Below, in pieces: positions 4,177 to 5,720 of a DNA stretch of 5,720 nt (within the stretch, counting starts at the first letter, position 1; every line of letters starts with the position of its first letter). The DNA comes from an uncultured Selenomonadales bacterium (GTDB lineage: Bacteria; Bacillota_C; Negativicutes; Selenomonadales; Selenomonadaceae): positions 1 to 5,720 of the forward strand of contig CALCTX010000301.1 in assembly GCA_937907035.1 (NCBI GenBank), written 5' to 3'. The notes below the pieces were generated by a model, which did no database searches, was not told the origin of the DNA, and worked only from the letters and a program-made list of their open reading frames with translations. The position numbers and the translations under genes were made by a program.

Positions 4177-5720
4177 TCAAAGCTCTCCACGAGCCGCTTT
4201 AGCAGCATTCTTAGTTGCCCGGCCGCGAACTGTACGATCAAGCTCAGCTTTGCGCAAGCGGATATTTTGCGGAGTAACCTCAACAAGTTCGTCCTTATTG
4301 ATATATTCCAGAGCCTGTTCCAAGCTCAAAATACGTGGCGGTACCAAACGGATCGCTTCATCAGACGAAGAAGTACGCATATTGGAAACATGCTTCTGTT
4401 TGCACGGGTTGATATCGATATCCATATCGCGGGAATTCTCGCCGATGATCATGCCTTCATATACGGCCTGATTCGGTGAAATAAACATTGTACCGCGGTC
4501 CTGCAACGTAAAGATTCCATAACCGGTAGTCTCGCCCTGCTCAAAAGCAACCAAAGAACCATGCTCACGGGTTGCAATATCGCCCTTATAAGGAACATAG
4601 CCATGGAAAACGTGGTTCATGATACCGTTGCCCTTGGTACTTGTCAAAAGCTCGGAACGGAAACCGATAAGGCCGCGGGCCGGAATGACAAACTCCATGC
4701 GCATATATCCGGCAGTTTCTGTCATATTTACCAAGTCAGCCTTGCGTTTGCCAAGAGATTCCATAACCGGACCCATGAAATCCTGCGGTACCTCTACCGT
4801 CAAATCCTCAAGTGGCTCACACTTCTGACCGTTAATAGTCTTATAAATTACCTCAGGCTTGCCGACCTGAAGTTCATAACCCTCGCGGCGCATTGTTTCA
4901 ATAAGAATAGACAAATGCAACTCGCCACGTCCGGAAACCTTGAAGGTATCCTTTGAATCAGTTTCCTCAACCCGCAGGCTGACATTAGTCTCGACCTCTT
5001 TCATCAGGCGGTCGCGCAAATGACGGGTCGTTACAAACTGACCTTCACGACCGGCAAACGGACTGGTGTTGACACCAAATGTCATTGAAAGTGTCGGTTC
5101 GTCAATATTGATTGACGGCAATGCTTCCGGATTTTCGGCATCAGCAACTGTATGACCGATACTTACATCGCCAAGACCGGTAAGCGCAACTATTTCGCCA
5201 AGACCTGCTTCGGCGACTTCTACCCGTTTCAATCCTTCATACGCAAACACTTTACCAATACGGGCTTTTGTCTCCTGATCGCCCTTGATAATAACAACAG
5301 CCTGATTCGGCTTTGCTTTACCGCGAATAATACGACCGATAGCAACCTTTCCGACATATTCGTCAGCATCAAGCGTAGTAACCATCATCTGGAGCGGGCC
5401 ATCAGCATCACCGGTCGGAGCCGGGATCTCCTTGACGAGCAAATCCATAAGCGGATCAAGATTATCATTATCATCGTCCATGCTCAGCTTGGCAATGCCA
5501 TCACGAGCCGCAGCATAAACCACTGGGAAATCAAGCTGATCATCATCAGCGTCAAGCTCCATAAAGAGTTCAAGCACCTCATCATATACATCATCAACCC
5601 GCTGATCCGGGCGATCGATCTTATTGATAACGACAATCGGCTTCAGCTTCTGCTCCAAAGCTTTACGCAATACATATTTCGTCTGCGGCATCGGGCCTTC
5701 AAATGCGTCAACGAGAAGGA
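4177..5720 (-). CDS. typA: Translational GTPase TypA/BipA, 5' end outside the window
   Basis: TypA (BipA) is a ribosome-binding GTPase related to EF-G and LepA that aids 50S assembly and stress or cold adaptation. The visible 513 residues run from [13 protein letters not shown], directly after the G3 region, to the stop TGA at 4177. About 95 residues are missing, including the P loop, switch I and DTPGH. Seen: G4 NKID (codons 5625-5614); a G5 region YAAARDG (near 5517-5497), where most family members carry serine as in YASA; the beta-barrel domain II ([14 protein letters not shown]); an EF-G III-like domain with [22 protein letters not shown]; domain V; and the TypA-specific C-terminal domain with [34 protein letters not shown] and [16 protein letters not shown]. 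Length to the C-terminus agrees with a full protein of about 605-610. No strong terminator follows; sepF lies 147 nt downstream in the same direction. Confidence 0.96.
   Translation of the reverse strand, partial: LLVDAFEGPMPQTKYVLRKALEQKLKPIVVINKIDRPDQRVDDVYDEVLELFMELDADDDQLDFPVVYAAARDGIAKLSMDDDNDNLDPLMDLLVKEIPAPTGDADGPLQMMVTTLDADEYVGKVAIGRIIRGKAKPNQAVVIIKGDQETKARIGKVFAYEGLKRVEVAEAGLGEIVALTGLGDVSIGHTVADAENPEALPSINIDEPTLSMTFGVNTSPFAGREGQFVTTRHLRDRLMKEVETNVSLRVEETDSKDTFKVSGRGELHLSILIETMRREGYELQVGKPEVIYKTINGQKCEPLEDLTVEVPQDFMGPVMESLGKRKADLVNMTETAGYMRMEFVIPARGLIGFRSELLTSTKGNGIMNHVFHGYVPYKGDIATREHGSLVAFEQGETTGYGIFTLQDRGTMFISPNQAVYEGMIIGENSRDMDIDINPCKQKHVSNMRTSSSDEAIRLVPPRILSLEQALEYINKDELVEVTPQNIRLRKAELDRTVRGRATKNAAKAARGEL

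Noticed and set aside
4561..4956. 131-codon plus-strand frame inside typA, with other short plus frames at 4250-4828
   Set aside because: All are shadows of the conserved typA coding sequence on the other strand.

Overview
The window looks like chromosomal core DNA of a Bacillota (Firmicutes-type) bacterium. The evidence is SepF, a ComFB-family protein, the tailed RsmH paralog seen in anaerobic clostridia and relatives, strong GGAGG-type ribosome binding sites and AT-rich sigma-A-like promoters. Placement in Clostridia or Negativicutes is inference from protein flavour only. I see no phage, CRISPR, rRNA, tRNA, transposase or defence genes.

Right half, all on the minus strand, in transcription order: typA/bipA (translational GTPase, 5' end outside the window), then sepF (FtsZ-membrane tether) with its own promoter, then pepD (M20 aminoacyl-histidine dipeptidase). 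The sepF-pepD gap holds an intrinsic terminator. Its 3' arm can alternatively pair with the pepD Shine-Dalgarno sequence.

Middle: pepD converges on a plus-strand gene for a 234-residue TPR-like protein of unknown function. The 167-bp gap between the two stop codons is almost filled by a 142-bp, nearly symmetric palindrome (1891-2032). It has a 23-bp outer stem and two inner 27-nt hairpin arms that are inverted copies of each other. Every stem difference between the arms is compensated. It probably works as a bidirectional terminator and may be a dispersed repeat.

Left: a 308-bp AT-rich divergent promoter region separates the TPR gene from a minus-strand pair, a ComFB-family protein followed 8 nt later by an RsmH-type 16S rRNA methyltransferase. 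The methyltransferase reading frame stops about 120 residues early, just inside the window edge. Residues resembling the family continue in another frame, which suggests a frameshift or sequence error.

Most of this is housekeeping: translation (typA, rsmH), division (sepF) and peptide turnover (pepD). I do not see a clear new multi-gene system. The items most worth a second look are the covarying palindrome, the terminator/anti-Shine-Dalgarno switch geometry before pepD, the broken rsmH and the unassigned TPR gene.
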